Source: Owenia fusiformis (lineage: Eukaryota > Annelida > Polychaeta > Sabellida > Oweniidae). From it: DNA of 64,000 nucleotides. Below, in pieces: positions 27,401-42,400 of the stretch (its first letter is position 1; each line of letters opens with the position of its first letter). Location of the stretch: NCBI GenBank assembly GCA_903813345.2, contig CAIIXF020000009.1, forward strand, positions 7,248,030-7,312,029, given 5' to 3'. The notes under the pieces are model-generated. The model saw nothing but the letters and a program-made list of their open reading frames with translations, was not told the origin of the DNA and searched no databases. The position numbers and the translations under genes were made by a program.

Positions 27401-30400
27401 ATAGTAATTTAATTTTGTCATAGTCCAATGAAAGCCTACATTTATTTGATTTTGTCACAGTCCCATGAAGGCCTATAGTAATTAAATTTTTTCACCGTCC
27501 AATGAAGCCTACATTAATTTGATTTTGTCACAGTCCAATGAAAGTCTAAAGTAACTTGATTTTGTCACAGTCCAATGAAAGCCTACAGTAATTTAATTTT
27601 GTCACAGTCCAATCAAAGCCTACAGTAATTTGATTTTGTTACAGTTCAATGAAATCCTACAGTAATTTAATTTTGGCACATTCCAATGAAAGCCTACAGT
27701 AATTTAATTTTGTCACAGTCCAATGAAAGCCTACAGTGATTTGATTTTGTCACAGTCCAATGAAAGCCTATAGTAATTTGATTTTGTCACAGTCCAATGA
27801 AAGCCTATAGTAATTTAATTTTGTCACAGTCCAATGAAAGCCTACATTTATTTGATTTTGTCACAGTCCCATTAAAGCCTATAGTAATTTAATTTTGTCA
27901 CAGTCAAATGAAAGCCTACATTTATTTGATTTTGTCACAGTCCAATGAAAGCCTACAGTAACTTGATTTTGTCACAGTCAAATGAAAGCCTACAGTAATT
28001 TAATTTTGTCACAGTCCAATCAAAGCCTACAGTAAATTGGTTTTGTCACAGTCCAATGAAAGCCTACAGTAATTTAATTTTGTCACAGTCCAATGAAAGC
28101 CTTCAGTAATTTGATTTTGTCACAGTCCAATGAAAGCCTACAGTAACTTGATTTTGTCACAGTCAAATGAAAAGCCTACAGTAATTTAATTTTGTCACAG
28201 TCCAATGAAAGCCTACAGTAATTTGGTTTTGTCACAGTCCAATGAAAGCCTACAGTAATTTAATTTTGTCACAGTCCAATAAAAGGCTTCAGTAATTTGA
28301 TTTTGTCACAGTCCAATGAAAGCCTACAGTAATTCCTCACCAACACAATCATGCATTTCAGTAATATTCCAATTTTCGCCCTTGCTGGAATCACACGTTA
28401 GAACCTTTTCTTTTTCATCATAAAACTGGAATCCCTTATCACAGAAGAAATAACATGTTGTTACTGTGCCTTCAACTGTACAATTCATCGTCCCATTTCT
28501 CGGATGTGGAAGGTCAGCAGTCACGCAATTTCCAGCTGAAAGTCAATGAATTCTGCGTAAAATTTCTAAATTGGTGGTATTTTCTCAAAATTTTATTAAT
28601 ACTCATATAAGTTAAAGTATACATTGAGTACCTAGCTTGAATCATATATGCAAATGTAAAATCATAACTTGTGAATTTAGGATTTAGATATTGTGAAGAG
28701 AAATGATGAGCTACAGATGTCACTTGATTAAAAGTTGAAACAAGTTGATGATACATTCTCCCCTGATGCTTATAAACTGGTGATTCATAGTACTCTCTGA
28801 GACACCAACAATATACTGTACAAGTACACTCGACATGTACATACCTTCCACTTTCACTTGTAATGTACAAGTACACTCGACATGTACATAGTACTACATA
28901 CCTTCCACTTTCACTTGAAATGTACAAGTACACTCGACATGTACATACCTTCCACTTTCACTTGTAATGTACAAGTACACTCGATATGTACATACCTTCC
29001 AGTTTCACTTAAAATGTACAAGTACACTCGGCATGTACATACCTTCCACTTTCACTTGAAATGTACAAGATGCTGTGTTGTTCCTCTCGTCAAATGCAGT
29101 AGCAGTTATGTTATATACATCACCAAGGTCATCGAGGCTCACTGGGAGCTTCTCAGGTTCAAACTCCACACGTCGCACATCTCCTTCTCCATCAGTCACG
29201 GTTACATTGTCTTTAGAGAATACAACATCCCTTGGCTCATCCGCATATACAGGTTCTGTATGAGGGTCTGGGCAGGTGATCTTAGGAGGGTTCTCCTCTG
29301 AAAACCAATACATGTACATTTTAAAAATCAATGAATGGTTATACATTATATCAGTTTACCCCTTCACTTAGCTTATATGGCAATTGAAGAACATGGCAAT
29401 ATTATCGATTCAATGAGAAATCATATGTTAATATAATTAATGTATATACGGTATAATTCAACTCACCAGACAGTATTAACTCCACTGTATAACTAATTTC
29501 ATTGGCTGCTTCATCAGAGAATGTAAACAGAAATGTTTCACTTATATTGAAGTAACCATCGAAAAGTGAGCTTTCATGGTATCCTGCTGGTTCCACCATG
29601 GAGCTGGTCACTTCGACATTGTCACTGGCATTTGGAGCATGGAAACCATACTCTTGGTATAGTTTTCTGTAAAGTATTCCCGATGGACACTCTACATCAA
29701 ATGTTGGTGCTTCCACATCTAAAATAACATGAAAGAAACTAGCTAGCTGTTCAATAATAACCATCATCGCTTGCACTGGTTTTAATGAAAGTATTTGTCA
29801 TTTCAGGAAATCATCTGATGGGGCTACTCCTTTTCCAAGGTTTTACCTATAGGTAGATATACTGACAATACACATTTACGTTATTTATTGTGCAGTGATC
29901 TCCCAAGGATTGTTTCTAAGGTGGGTGCAAAATTCTCATTTTCACAATTCAGACCAAAATTGGTCAAACTATGCCATTTTTCATTATTTTCTCAATTTCA
30001 AGTGGGTGCAAATGGATTTTCAGGTGGGTGCAAGCCTGGTTTTAAGATCTCGAATGGGTGCAGTGCCAACTTGCTTTAATGCGGGGGAGATGACTGACAT
30101 TGTCTCAATAACATGATATATCAAATACGCATGTTTAAAACTGAGTGAGTCCGAGGACAGACACTCCAAATCAAGATCCACCTTATTTTATGGTGCATGT
30201 GACATATGAATAAAAGATAAAAAGCCCTAATGTTAGGAGATGACGAAACACCCTCTACCTGTGAAAGAAATAACACAGTAAAATCTGGATATCTAAACAT
30301 CCCCCAATGGGACCACTTTTTTCTTGGTCCCAATTTTTTTTTATTTTCCCATCAATTCACGTTATTAAAACCTTGAAATTATAAAAACTAACACTGACAA

Positions 30401-33400
30401 TCAAACTATTTTTGACCACTTCCAGTGGCATTCATATTAGACAGTGGATGGCATCATGGGTGTTGGTAGGACTTAAATACATGGCAACCCATAGCAGGCG
30501 TCACTTGATTTCTTGATGAGATTAGGTCAAAATATGCCTATTTTCACATTTTCAAATTGGTGCAAATGAATCATCATGTGGGTGCAGGCCTGTTTTTTGA
30601 ATCTCAGGTGGGTGCCACACACACTTTGCTTCAATGCTGGGGATATCACTGCATTTACACTCTACTATTATATACCTTGCATTTGGTGTTCATGAGTAAC
30701 ACATTTGCCTTATTAGTAATGATTATTATGTATTTTATTTGTCCTTTCCTTATTAATGGTTTATCGGTTGACTGTTAGAAGTTAATAATGTACTTTCAAA
30801 AATATACTAAATAATACAACTAGACAAACAGAGTATCTTATGCATTTCTAGAGGTTAGGTATAGGACAGTGATTTAGTGAATAGTTTATTTTGTTGAAAG
30901 GGAACTCACCTACACATTCTGATGGATACCTGGGTTCCCACTCAAAATCTTTACATGTGATTGTATCATTGGCAATCTCAAAACCTTCTCTGAGACATTC
31001 ATACTTGACCTTAGCATTGATTTCATAACTATCAGTAATGTTACTCTGTCTCTGGTCTGGCCTTCTGCCAGGGTCTGTACATGGGTCACCTGTATGTTGT
31101 AACACATATAGAACAGAAATAAGCTTAAGATATACAAATATATGGTGTTTAAATTGAGATCTTGAAGCAAAAATCAAGCAAAATGTTTGGTTCATCATAA
31201 AAAATGTTCATATGTAATAGCTTGCCAATCGCATTATTGGCATTGTAGCAAAATTATAGCAAAATGTTATAAATTATCATTTTATAAAAAACCATAACAA
31301 AAATTTTTTATTAAGGGTTAATGTGTTCGGAGACTCAGCAAGATTAAAATCAGCCTCATATTAAATCTGTGAACTATGCATTGAAGATAACTTTCTGTTT
31401 ACAGAATAAGGAACAACTGTATAGCTTACCCAAACATCTAAAATTCCAAAATGTCCATTGTCCTGTCTCATTACACCGTACAGTAGTCACATCTGGCATA
31501 TCCTCTCTTGTTGACCCTGCCTGAGATGTCCCATTAGTACAGGACATATTGAACTCTACACCATACAAAGTTAGGAAATCATCACTCCAAGGTTTAATGA
31601 CATACTCATAGGGTTCTGTAGATTCCAGTCGTTCAGGTTCACCACAGTTGACAACTTAAATAACAAGACAAACAGGGATAAAAATCATAGTATGAAGAGC
31701 AAAAATTGTCCATTATTCATTTAGCTATAGCCAAAAAGCCTCATTATATTTTGGCACTATATATTAAGTATAATTATGCATCTCTAAATTTAAGTTGAAC
31801 AACCCAATTTTCCTTGAATTTTTTGGGCACAAGTCTAATTTTGTATCTGTTAAAAGTTGAATCCCAAATTTTCCTGAAATTTTGATGGTAAATTTCATTG
31901 TTCAATTTTGGAACTTGAATTTGCTTACTGGGTGATAATTTCTTTTCATGCATTGATCTTTTTAAAAAAAGAAAGTTTGTGTCCAAGTCATGTAATGATT
32001 GTGTAAGTTACATAGAATATGAATTGAAATATATATATTGGTTATTCAGAATGAGAATTACAGCAATCGTCCCTTTCAGTATACATATGCTATATGCCAG
32101 GCTGTATGCTAATGCCAGGCTGTATGCTATATGCCAGGCTGTATGCTAATGCCAGGCTGTATGCTATATGCCGGGATGTATGCTGTATGCCAGGCTATAT
32201 GCCAGGCTGTATGCTGTATGCCAGGCTGTATGCTATATGCCAGGCTGTATGCTATATGCCGGGATGTATGCTGTATGCCAGGCTATATGCCGGGCTGTAT
32301 GCTGTAGACTTACCTGGGCAGTTGAATGAACTTCCCATCAACTTGTAAGAATCGTCAGTCTTATCATAAAGACATTGGAAGTGCTTAGTTGTCTCATTGG
32401 GGTTCCCAATGTCACAAAAGGCAGTGACATTTGCAAGGTATGCTATTTGTGTATCGTCTGTGCTGACATTGTATGGTGGGTATGTCCATTCTGATGTGTT
32501 GAACATATCGCAGAATTGCTCTGAAAAGAAAACAATCAATAAGAAATGGGGTTACAAAACATTTATTAAAGAAAAATAAGACTTAATACAAGTATATTTC
32601 AAATCAATACTTTGTTTTACTGTATATACCTTCGCAAGTAGGAACTGGCTTAGACCAACTTCCATCAGCTGTACATTCTAAAGCACTCTCACTATCCAAC
32701 CTGTAGCCAATGTTACAGTAGTAAAACACCTTATCACCAAGGTGATAGACAGACCTATCGCTTAGTAGGTCACCATTAGCTGTACCATTCGGCTCAGGAC
32801 AAGAGTTTGCTGAAAAAAACACGTAATATGCATTTCAAACTGTTTCCTATTTACTCTTAATATAATCCCCAGTATATAGATATTTATACCCATTAAATGA
32901 TATTAAACTGTCTCAAAATGTTTTAAACAACTCTGAGTATCCTTGAGATCTAAAAATAGTTTCTCATTAAAAAACGTATATGACATCAAGAAGAATTTTA
33001 GTATTTGTAATAACAGGCTTCCAGTTCATCTCAAGCCAGAGTCAACTAAACCCCAGTAAAACTCAACCTCAAGTCAACTCTACCCCAGTAAAACTCAACT
33101 TCAAGTCGACTCAAAAAACTCAACCTCAAGTCAACTCAACCCTAGTAAAACTCAACCTAAAGTCAACTCAACCTCAGTAAAACTCAACCTCAAGTCAACT
33201 CAACCCCAGTAAAACTCAACCTCAAGTCAACTTAACCCGAGTAAAACTCAACCTCAAGTCAACTCGACCCCAGTAAAACTCAACCTCAAGTCAACTCAAC
33301 CCCAGTAAAACTCAGACCTCAAGTCAACTCAACCCCAGTAAAATTCAACCTCAGGTCAACTCAGCCCCTGTAAAACTCCCCTCAAATCAACTCAACCCCA

Positions 33401-36400
33401 GTAAAACTCAACCTCAAGTCAACTCAACCACGGTAAAACTCAACCTCAAGTCAACTCAACCCAAGCGAAACTCAACCTCAAGTCAACTCCAGTAAAAATC
33501 AACCTCAAGTCAACTCAACCCAAGTAAAACTCAACCTCAAGTCAATTCAACCCCAGTGAAACCCAACCTCAAGTCAACTCAACCCCAGTAAAACTCAACC
33601 TCAAGTCAACTTAACAAGAGTAAAACTCAACCTCAAGTCAACTCAACCCCAATAAAACTCAATCTCAAGTGAACTCAACCCCAGTAAAACTCAACCTCAA
33701 GTCAACTCAACCCCAGTAAAACTCAACCTCAAGTCAACTCAACCTCAGTAAAACTCAACCTCAAGTCAACTCAACCCCAGTAAAACTCAAAGGCTATAAC
33801 AGAAAATCAGTTAACTCACAGACACAAGAGCGGTTAAATCTGTAAGTATCATTAGCTCCATATCCATCCTCTCCAAGTGGTATGAAGAATTCCATGGTAC
33901 CATTGGCGGTGTATAGGGTGTAACCTACATTGCAAGAGCATTCATAGCCTCCATCTTTGTTAGAACAATTATGTTTACATGTGTGGCTTCCTTCGTCGCA
34001 TTCATTAATATCTGTAATACGGGAATACACGAGAAATGAAAAAGGTTAAACTACTGCTCCGAGAATAATATTATTTTTGTGTGTAATAGTGTTGCTTGAG
34101 TGAGATAATAATGCTAGAGGTCATCATAATAGAGACTACCATTGCATTTATAAAGTGCGATTTTTAATTTTGTTAATATTAAAGGCTGTAAAGACTTAAG
34201 TTTTAAGAGTGGATATTCCTTCTAAGGAAAACCACTGGTCTTTCGAACACTGCTTCAATATTGACTGTATATTGAATTTTTTTCCTTTACAAATGTTTAG
34301 ATCTTTAATTTATACCAGACTTGTAAATTTTTTTCAGGAGATGTTCATACCAGTGCAATTCACTCCACCAGCATCAAGCCTATAGCCATCCTGACATTCA
34401 CATGTAAAGCTACCATTGTTGTTCAGACATAGCTGGTCACAAGTGGTGTCCACCAAACACTCATTGATATCTTAAAATAAGAATTCATTGTAAATGTTCT
34501 ATAATATGTACTGTAGATACACTTAATACACTTTGCGATCAGAATTCAGGTATTTTGTTTTTGGATATTGTTGTCATGTATTTCGCCTTATTGGTGTGAC
34601 GTCATATAGAAATGATATCAGACATGATGGAGAGACGAAATGGCAGACACATGGCAGTTTTGAGCTAAAAATGTTATTGTTTCTTTTATGAAAATCATGG
34701 GTCTGATATTTACCAGGTATGCCGATTTGACTAGATCATGAGTATATCTTTATATGTGTGAAGTTTCGGTGAAATTCTTGCGAAACATGGATGCCTATAA
34801 GCGCCCCCCATTTTTGCGAAATCGGGGGGCGCTTAACCGCTATCTAAACCATGTCTGTAAGATCTTAGACTTGGCATGTGCCTAGAATGAATGTTGATCT
34901 AGTCAAATCAAACACTTTCATGAAAAATAAATCAATAAAGTACGAAAAACAGAAGATAATCTCTCAAAATCACAAAGCTATAGCAGTGTGGACTAATTGT
35001 GACGTCACTACAAGATAGAATTCATCCAGTGATCGCAAATCATCAATTTGGCTCCCATTTTAATTTGACAGATTGGCGGATTCAGAAAATCCGCCAAGTT
35101 AAAAATCCGTCAAATTTCAGTTTGGAACTTTTGTCCAATGCACTTCAGAAATTGAACTCCAATGGCCCCTTTTCCTATCAACGTGTCATCAATTCTACAT
35201 TATTCCAAAAGAAATACAGAAAATATCTTAGTAAACACCTGTCCTAATGACATAAACATCTACAAAATTTAAACTTTAGTCCTGAATCCACCAAATTAAA
35301 TAGCCACCTGAAGTAGTTGATATGCTATTTGTGATGACCTCACTATATCCATTGCTCTAGAATCATCATAATCAGATTACACAGAGATAAGCTGCTATTG
35401 CTGAAAAGTCATATACCTTGGCATTCTTCCTCTCCAATAAACTGTCCAGTTTCGCTACATGTCATAGAGAACGTTGTATTCTCTGAGGATCCACGTATCC
35501 CGTACCCACCATCACAAGTGACATCTATTGTCTCTTGGAATTCTCTAGTTATGTCGAAGCTTGTCTGGTTGCTGTTTTTAACCATTGGTGCACTGCATTT
35601 CAACTCTGAAATCAAATTACGACTTTTTTATTTTTTATTTATTTTTTAATCATTCAAACATGATATACAGTTAAAAATAAAAAATAAATAAAAAAAAATG
35701 AAAAAACGTTAACTAACATAACATGGAAAGGATAATCACATAAACTCCGAAACACAATTCTTATGTCTTCACTTGCGGACAATTTAGAAATAAAATGGCG
35801 GCTTATTTTTACATATTGAAAAATACATGTAGATATAAGCACATACTTATACAAGTTGGTACTGGGTGTGACCAATTTCCATTTTCCTGACACAACAGTT
35901 TAGGAGCGCCCTCTATTATGTATCCAGGGTCACAGGTGAAGTTGACGATAGTCCCAAAAACTGTTCCATTTCCTGACAATTCTGCATTCAGCGGAGCGGA
36001 AAGTCCATCGCATGATGCAGCTAGATATAAATAGTACAAATTTTCATATCATTATAACTTATTTTCATATAATTATTAGTTGATGTAAAATGTAAAATGT
36101 AAAAAGCGTAAACTGAAATAAAATAAATATTACAAAAAAAATTATGAATCAAATTCATATCATTATAAAGTATATGCATGTTCATTTCATTATAAATCAT
36201 ATTCATTCTGTAATATATATTGTTTTTCAATTCAGGTTTATAATTCAGGTTAACAGCATTACAATAACAGTATATATTCTGTGCGATTTAACAAGATAGT
36301 ACATAAGAGTGATTCAATATTTTGCAGATTATTTCTGCCATGAGCACCATCCGAAATACATCATAATATTGACTTGATATTTTCTAGTCATTTTATGCAG

Positions 36401-39400
36401 ATATTTTGGAGTGTATTATAGAATTTCAAAAGAACCTCCTAGAAAATTCACAAGAGTAAGTTATTGTTATATCATTAATCAATATACTCTGACTTTCTAG
36501 GTTAAATAAAATGATCATAAAAAATATATATATATATTTATATCATTAAAGGTGCAACAATCGACCAGTGTCAAAATATATCTAAGTTTGGATATTTCAT
36601 CAAGACTTACATATATTTTATATTTTTATTATCTACAAAGAAACCTGTGGATGGACTTTATCTCAGCTGATATTCCTCTTATCTTGAAACATGGTGAATC
36701 TTAAAAATCTATAAGTGGGACTCCCTTTATAGAAGCTTTGAACTGAATTTACACTTCTTAATTCTGAAATTGAGACTTTATCCATACATTTTAAGAACAT
36801 AGGTATGTCAAAGAAGATGTTAAGCCAAATATTGACCTGATTTTCTCTCTACAGTCCTTGTTGTCCCTTTAAATAACATGCATATTCATACCAATAGAAA
36901 TATAAGCATACATACCAGTTTTGATATATAAATTTTTAGATCACTGTTCAATCAACTATTTAAACATATACAGTGGTCTCCCCAGCATTAAAGCAAGTAG
37001 GTGCAGCACCCACCTGAGATTTTGAAAACAGCCTTGTACCCACCTAAAATTCCATTTGCACCCACAATTGAAAATAAGAAAAATCATGAAAAATAGGCAT
37101 ATTTTGACCAATTTAGGTCTAAATTGTGGAAATGAGAATTTTGCACCGACCTGAGACAAAAATCCTTGGGAGATCACTGTAATATATATTTTTTACAAGA
37201 AAACTTAACAAGGGTTTACGATGGATGATTCATAATAGTTCTTTATCCTTACGTTCACATGTCGGAGGTTCACCCCAGCCATCATCCCCACATGTTATTG
37301 TGGCGTTTCCAACGATTGTGTAACCCTGGTCACATGTATAGGTGACATTGTGACCATATGTCACACCTCCTGAACTCATGGCGCGAATGTTAGACGTGTT
37401 TAGTGGAACTTCACCGCAAAATTTTGCTACAACACAAGGTAATAATTGGTACAGAAGAAAAAAGTGGAACAACTAAAGCAAAATATCATGTTATGATATT
37501 TCCTGATTTTGAAGTGACATTATGATATATATCTACGTACGTTGACATTGGGGTGGCGTGTTCACATTCCACACTCCCCCGTTCAGACATTCCATTGTTA
37601 TTGTAGAGTTCTCTCGATACTCCTCCCCAGAGAATTCATAACCTGGGGGACAAGATACTTCAACAGTGGTCCCATAGTAAAGTGTGTAATTATCAGGATG
37701 AGGATTTGTCATATTATTGAACAATGGATCCTGGCAATCTGCAAATGAAAAAAAAAAATCTCATACCGATTAATGTTAAATAAAATTATTAAGAGATCTG
37801 GATGTTTCACATCGAACTGTGCCAAGGCCTTGCATTTAAGATACCTCTTATTAGATTGTAGTTTATCTTTATTCCTGTATTACAAAATGGAGACTGCATG
37901 TTCAGAATACATGAACTGTAATACAAACCTGACGAGAATGTAGCAGTAAACCCCTTGCCATTGTCAAATGCACTGGTGGACATTATGACAGATACACTGG
38001 AAGAAGCCTCAACACGGAAAGGAAGATGAGATAATGATCCAGATTGCTTATTTAGAACCACCTCCCCACTATTTCTATTTATCACCTAAATAAAAACAAA
38101 AATATCCTATTAAAGTATTTATGACCTCAATCTTGGAATGTTTTTTTTGATAATTTATAATATCTGTATTGAATACACTTGGAGACAATGCCAAGTCAAT
38201 GTGACAATACCAAGTCAATGTGACAATACCAAGTCAATGTGACAATGCCAAGTCAATGTGACACTACCAAGTCAATGTGACAACACCAAGTCAATGTGAC
38301 AATACCAAGTCAATGTGACAATGCAAACTTTATGTGACAAAATTATTTGCAACTTAATTGAACATGCTTATTTGCAAACTCACCATGGCATGGTCAATTG
38401 TAAATGTACTGTGACATGATCATTTGCAAAAATACTGTGACATAGTCATTCAAAAAATTACTGTGCCACGGTCATTCAAAAATTACTATGACATAAGTCA
38501 TTTGAAAACTTAATGTGACATGGTGAGTTGCAAACTTACTGTGACATGGTCATTCATAAAATTACTATGTCATAGTCATTTGGAGACTTAATTCACAAAA
38601 TTGTGACATAAGTCATTGCAAACTTACTGTGACATGTGACATAATTTATTTGCAAACTTACTGTGACATGGTCATTTGCTTTGAAGTCAAATTCCTTGAA
38701 GACCAAAGACACAGGCCTCCCTGTTGAACCAGTGAGATTCCAGTAACAGGTAACAAAGTTAGGGTAGTTCTGCCCTAGGCTGTACCCTGGCGTTTCTATT
38801 AACCCCTGTGTTACATTCACATCCACAGAGCACCCTGAAGTGAAGACATGTCATTTTAACTTTAATTGTATAATGATGGAGTGTTTTATCCAAAAAGAGT
38901 TCATTCCAAGGGTATGGTGCATGACTTTAGATATACAAGGGTTAAAAAATTGATTTATCAACCATACCAGTTGTTCTATTATTTCCCTCTTTGTATTACA
39001 AAAACAGATAAATATCACACTTTACAAATGACAAAATTCAAAATGGTAACGTGGTAATTTGAACCCAGGTTGCCTGAAATTAAATCAAATCTTGGCATTG
39101 GTTATTAGTCTCCTCTTTAAAAATTTCAAGCTGAATAAGCAGTTTTCCAGCACAAGACGATGACTTATACAGGGCCATTGTCCAATGGTTACATGGCAGC
39201 TTAATTACATTTATTCTTCATTTATTATATACCACTGTGCAGTTTTATATTACCTTGTACATATGTGAACTTGAAACCTTGGCGTAGAAAATTATAGGTC
39301 TCAGAATGGAAGTAAACAAATAGTTGATTGGTGGTTGATTGGATGAACTTAGGTTGTATATCTGTCCCCCTGTATGTCACAAGGACGTCATCTCCTACAC

Positions 39401-42400
39401 TACCGCCATTACGGATCTCAACATAGTCCTCTCTGTTAGAAGACAATTGAAGGTCTGTCACCTATAGAGCATTAAAAAACAAATTGTTGTGAATCATAAA
39501 CTAGTTTAGAACAGTACAGTAGACTATTTATCCATTGTCACTGTAAAAGAATATTGTATGAGAGGTTGTCTTTTTATTATAAGAATACTTACAATTAAAT
39601 TGGGCGATTATTTCTAAAAATGTAAAATGTTAAATTGGGGAATTTATTTAGCATGAACATTAACATTTTGAGTGAGGTATTTATTCATTTAAGTGACAGA
39701 TTTATTTATGCATTTGAATGCCAGATTGATTGATTTGAGTGCCGGACTGATTCAATAAACAAATTCAGCATACAAAAATTGAAACACTGTATGCAAATAT
39801 TTTCAACATTTTATGGAAATATGTTTTGGCCACCATGTACAAAATATTTTATTGAGATATGTTTTAATCATCCTGTACCTTTAGGGTGATAATTTGTCTC
39901 TCAGGGGCCTTGATAACCCACTGTACTCTCTGATCATGCATGTAGAAGCCCTCTGTGTACTTTGGACTTGTGAAATTCTGGTCATCCTCAGTAGCAGTCA
40001 GTTCACCACCATCATCAATATCCTCTGCAAGTAAATGTTAACATTATGTCTCTGCAATATCAAGTCAACTCGACAATGTTTTAGAACACATACAAGGAGT
40101 GATCAAAAAGTAATGTGACTGCATATGCCATTTCAACATTTCAGATCTAATTCTTAAACATTCAAATCAGAGTGTGTTATTCAATGGCGTAGCGTCATAT
40201 ACGCATAAAACGCCATGGCGTACTCTCAAAATTTAGAAAAAAGTTGATTTTTAGATTGAATTGGCCCACACTTTAAACATGGATAAAATAAGTCCATATT
40301 AAGTCAGAATTTTGTATTTTAAAACGCCCCAAAACGCTTCAACTGCAATCTCATTTTCAAATTATCTTATGAAGAAAACCCACCCCCAAACCCCCTCAAA
40401 GATTGTTCGCTTCGCTCACTCGTGGCGTACACTCACAAAAAATTTACGCTACGCCACTGTTATTTCTCTGTTTGTTTATTAATACCCAAAAGTTGCAATT
40501 TCTAAATCTAACTAATAAGGGATTTGTGGTTGCTATGGTAACATGCACGTGTCATACCCAGAAGAAGATGTAATTTCAAGATAAATCTTAGATCACTTGT
40601 CTATTGCCAGGTTAACTTTTGGTCTACACTAGCACTTCACCTTTCAGTATACATACTATGTTATATTTCAGTCCACTTTTGATCAACATTATGCCCCATA
40701 ACCAATCTCGAATTTCCATCTATTTGGTCTATGTCCCACATTACTCACCCATTTCCCATTGGGCTTCCCATCCATCACGTTCTACATTCTTATCAGATAT
40801 GAAGGTGACGATCATTAGGTTGTTAGGGCTTACAAACCACTCAGGGGATGAGGAGGCACCAAGATCACCTGACAACGACTTCACCAATACAGCTGTGCTC
40901 AGTGTTTTGCCTCCAGCCCATATTTGGACCTGGTCTAGGCCTAGCTCAGTGTTGAAACTGGTGAACTGGTGAAGTAATGAAAAGAAATATAATTAATACA
41001 TTTATTATTATATATTAAGGCATGACCATGACAAAATGTCACCACCTTAAGTTATTGCAAATTGTTACAGATGCCGAACAACAACCATCAACAACCATCA
41101 AATGCCAAACTATGTACACAAAAAATCACTTGTGGTGGTGACATATGTGGTGGTGACTGATGTGGTGGTGACATAATACAACAATATCAAAACTCAAACA
41201 CTGGTACCAATTTCACAGCAAGGTTAAACTGCTTCAATAGGAAGAATTTTGACAAAAAACTTTGTAACAAAAGGATTTTGTGCCTGACTGGCTAGCTGAC
41301 ACCTCAAAAATCTTTTGTTGAAAAGCTTTTTCATCAAATATTTTGTATTGAGGTAATTATACATGCAATATCACTCTAACCATAGCCAAAGACCACAAAT
41401 TACAAAACTTTTGTAAATTTGCAATGATTAAATTAATCGGTTTTTAAATGATAGTTGCATTGAAATAGTTTTTCATGTATAAAAGATGGAGTAGTCTATT
41501 ACCTTAGTTTTACCTTTTACATAATTCTGAACCAAATTGAAATTGATTTAAAACATTTTGCCAATTTAAATATTATTATGTTTCAACTTCTTAACAATTT
41601 AATCCCAAAAGATCAGTAAAATGTAAGATTCTGCCATTCATTACTGAATATAAGGTGCTAAAACATACCTTTAATTTTACACGTTTGCCTACAGTGCCCT
41701 CTATAGTCCACCTGCAGTTTTCTGAGTTTTCATATGGTTTTTTGGAAAAATCCCCCGTCTCTTCGTCATAGTAGTATCTACAGCTATCAGCTACAAATCC
41801 AAAGAATGAGATTCATTACATCTGACAGTGTGTGGATACAACATTCATACACTGGCAAATAAGCAAATAAAAATAATATGATTCTGAAAGCTTTGTGAAC
41901 TCACCCCAAACTGGGCCCATATGCAATATACAAACATGTATACTGTACATTGAATGAATCAACTAAGTCACTGAGTTTTCAATACAATCTTGATATCGAC
42001 AAAATACGGTATCTTCATTGCCACTTTTTTTCAAAATAATTGAAATTGAAAAAAATCTCAATCAAAACTTACGACAGTCGCTTTCATCAGAGAAGTCTCC
42101 GCAATCGTTTTCTCCATTACATTTAAACTTTTCCTGGATACATTGTCCCGTTGCACACTGGAAAAAACCTGTAAAACACAGAAAAATTACCCTTTTCAGA
42201 TACTATAGTTGCAATTTGGTAGACTCTGAATATTGTAGAGAAACAGATCCAAAAAATGATTGTCCTTTTTTAGGTAACCAAATGGACAGAGAAAAGCACA
42301 AAAATACTAGAAAAGTAACTGATTTGATAACCTGTTACTCTGACACGGGATGATGTTGTATGAAATCAGTAGGTATACTGAATATAAATATACCATTTCA

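Noticed and set aside
26755-28333. CRISPR-like array of 37-bp units
   Set aside because: Units are directly adjacent without distinct spacers, in a eukaryotic intron; an ordinary minisatellite.
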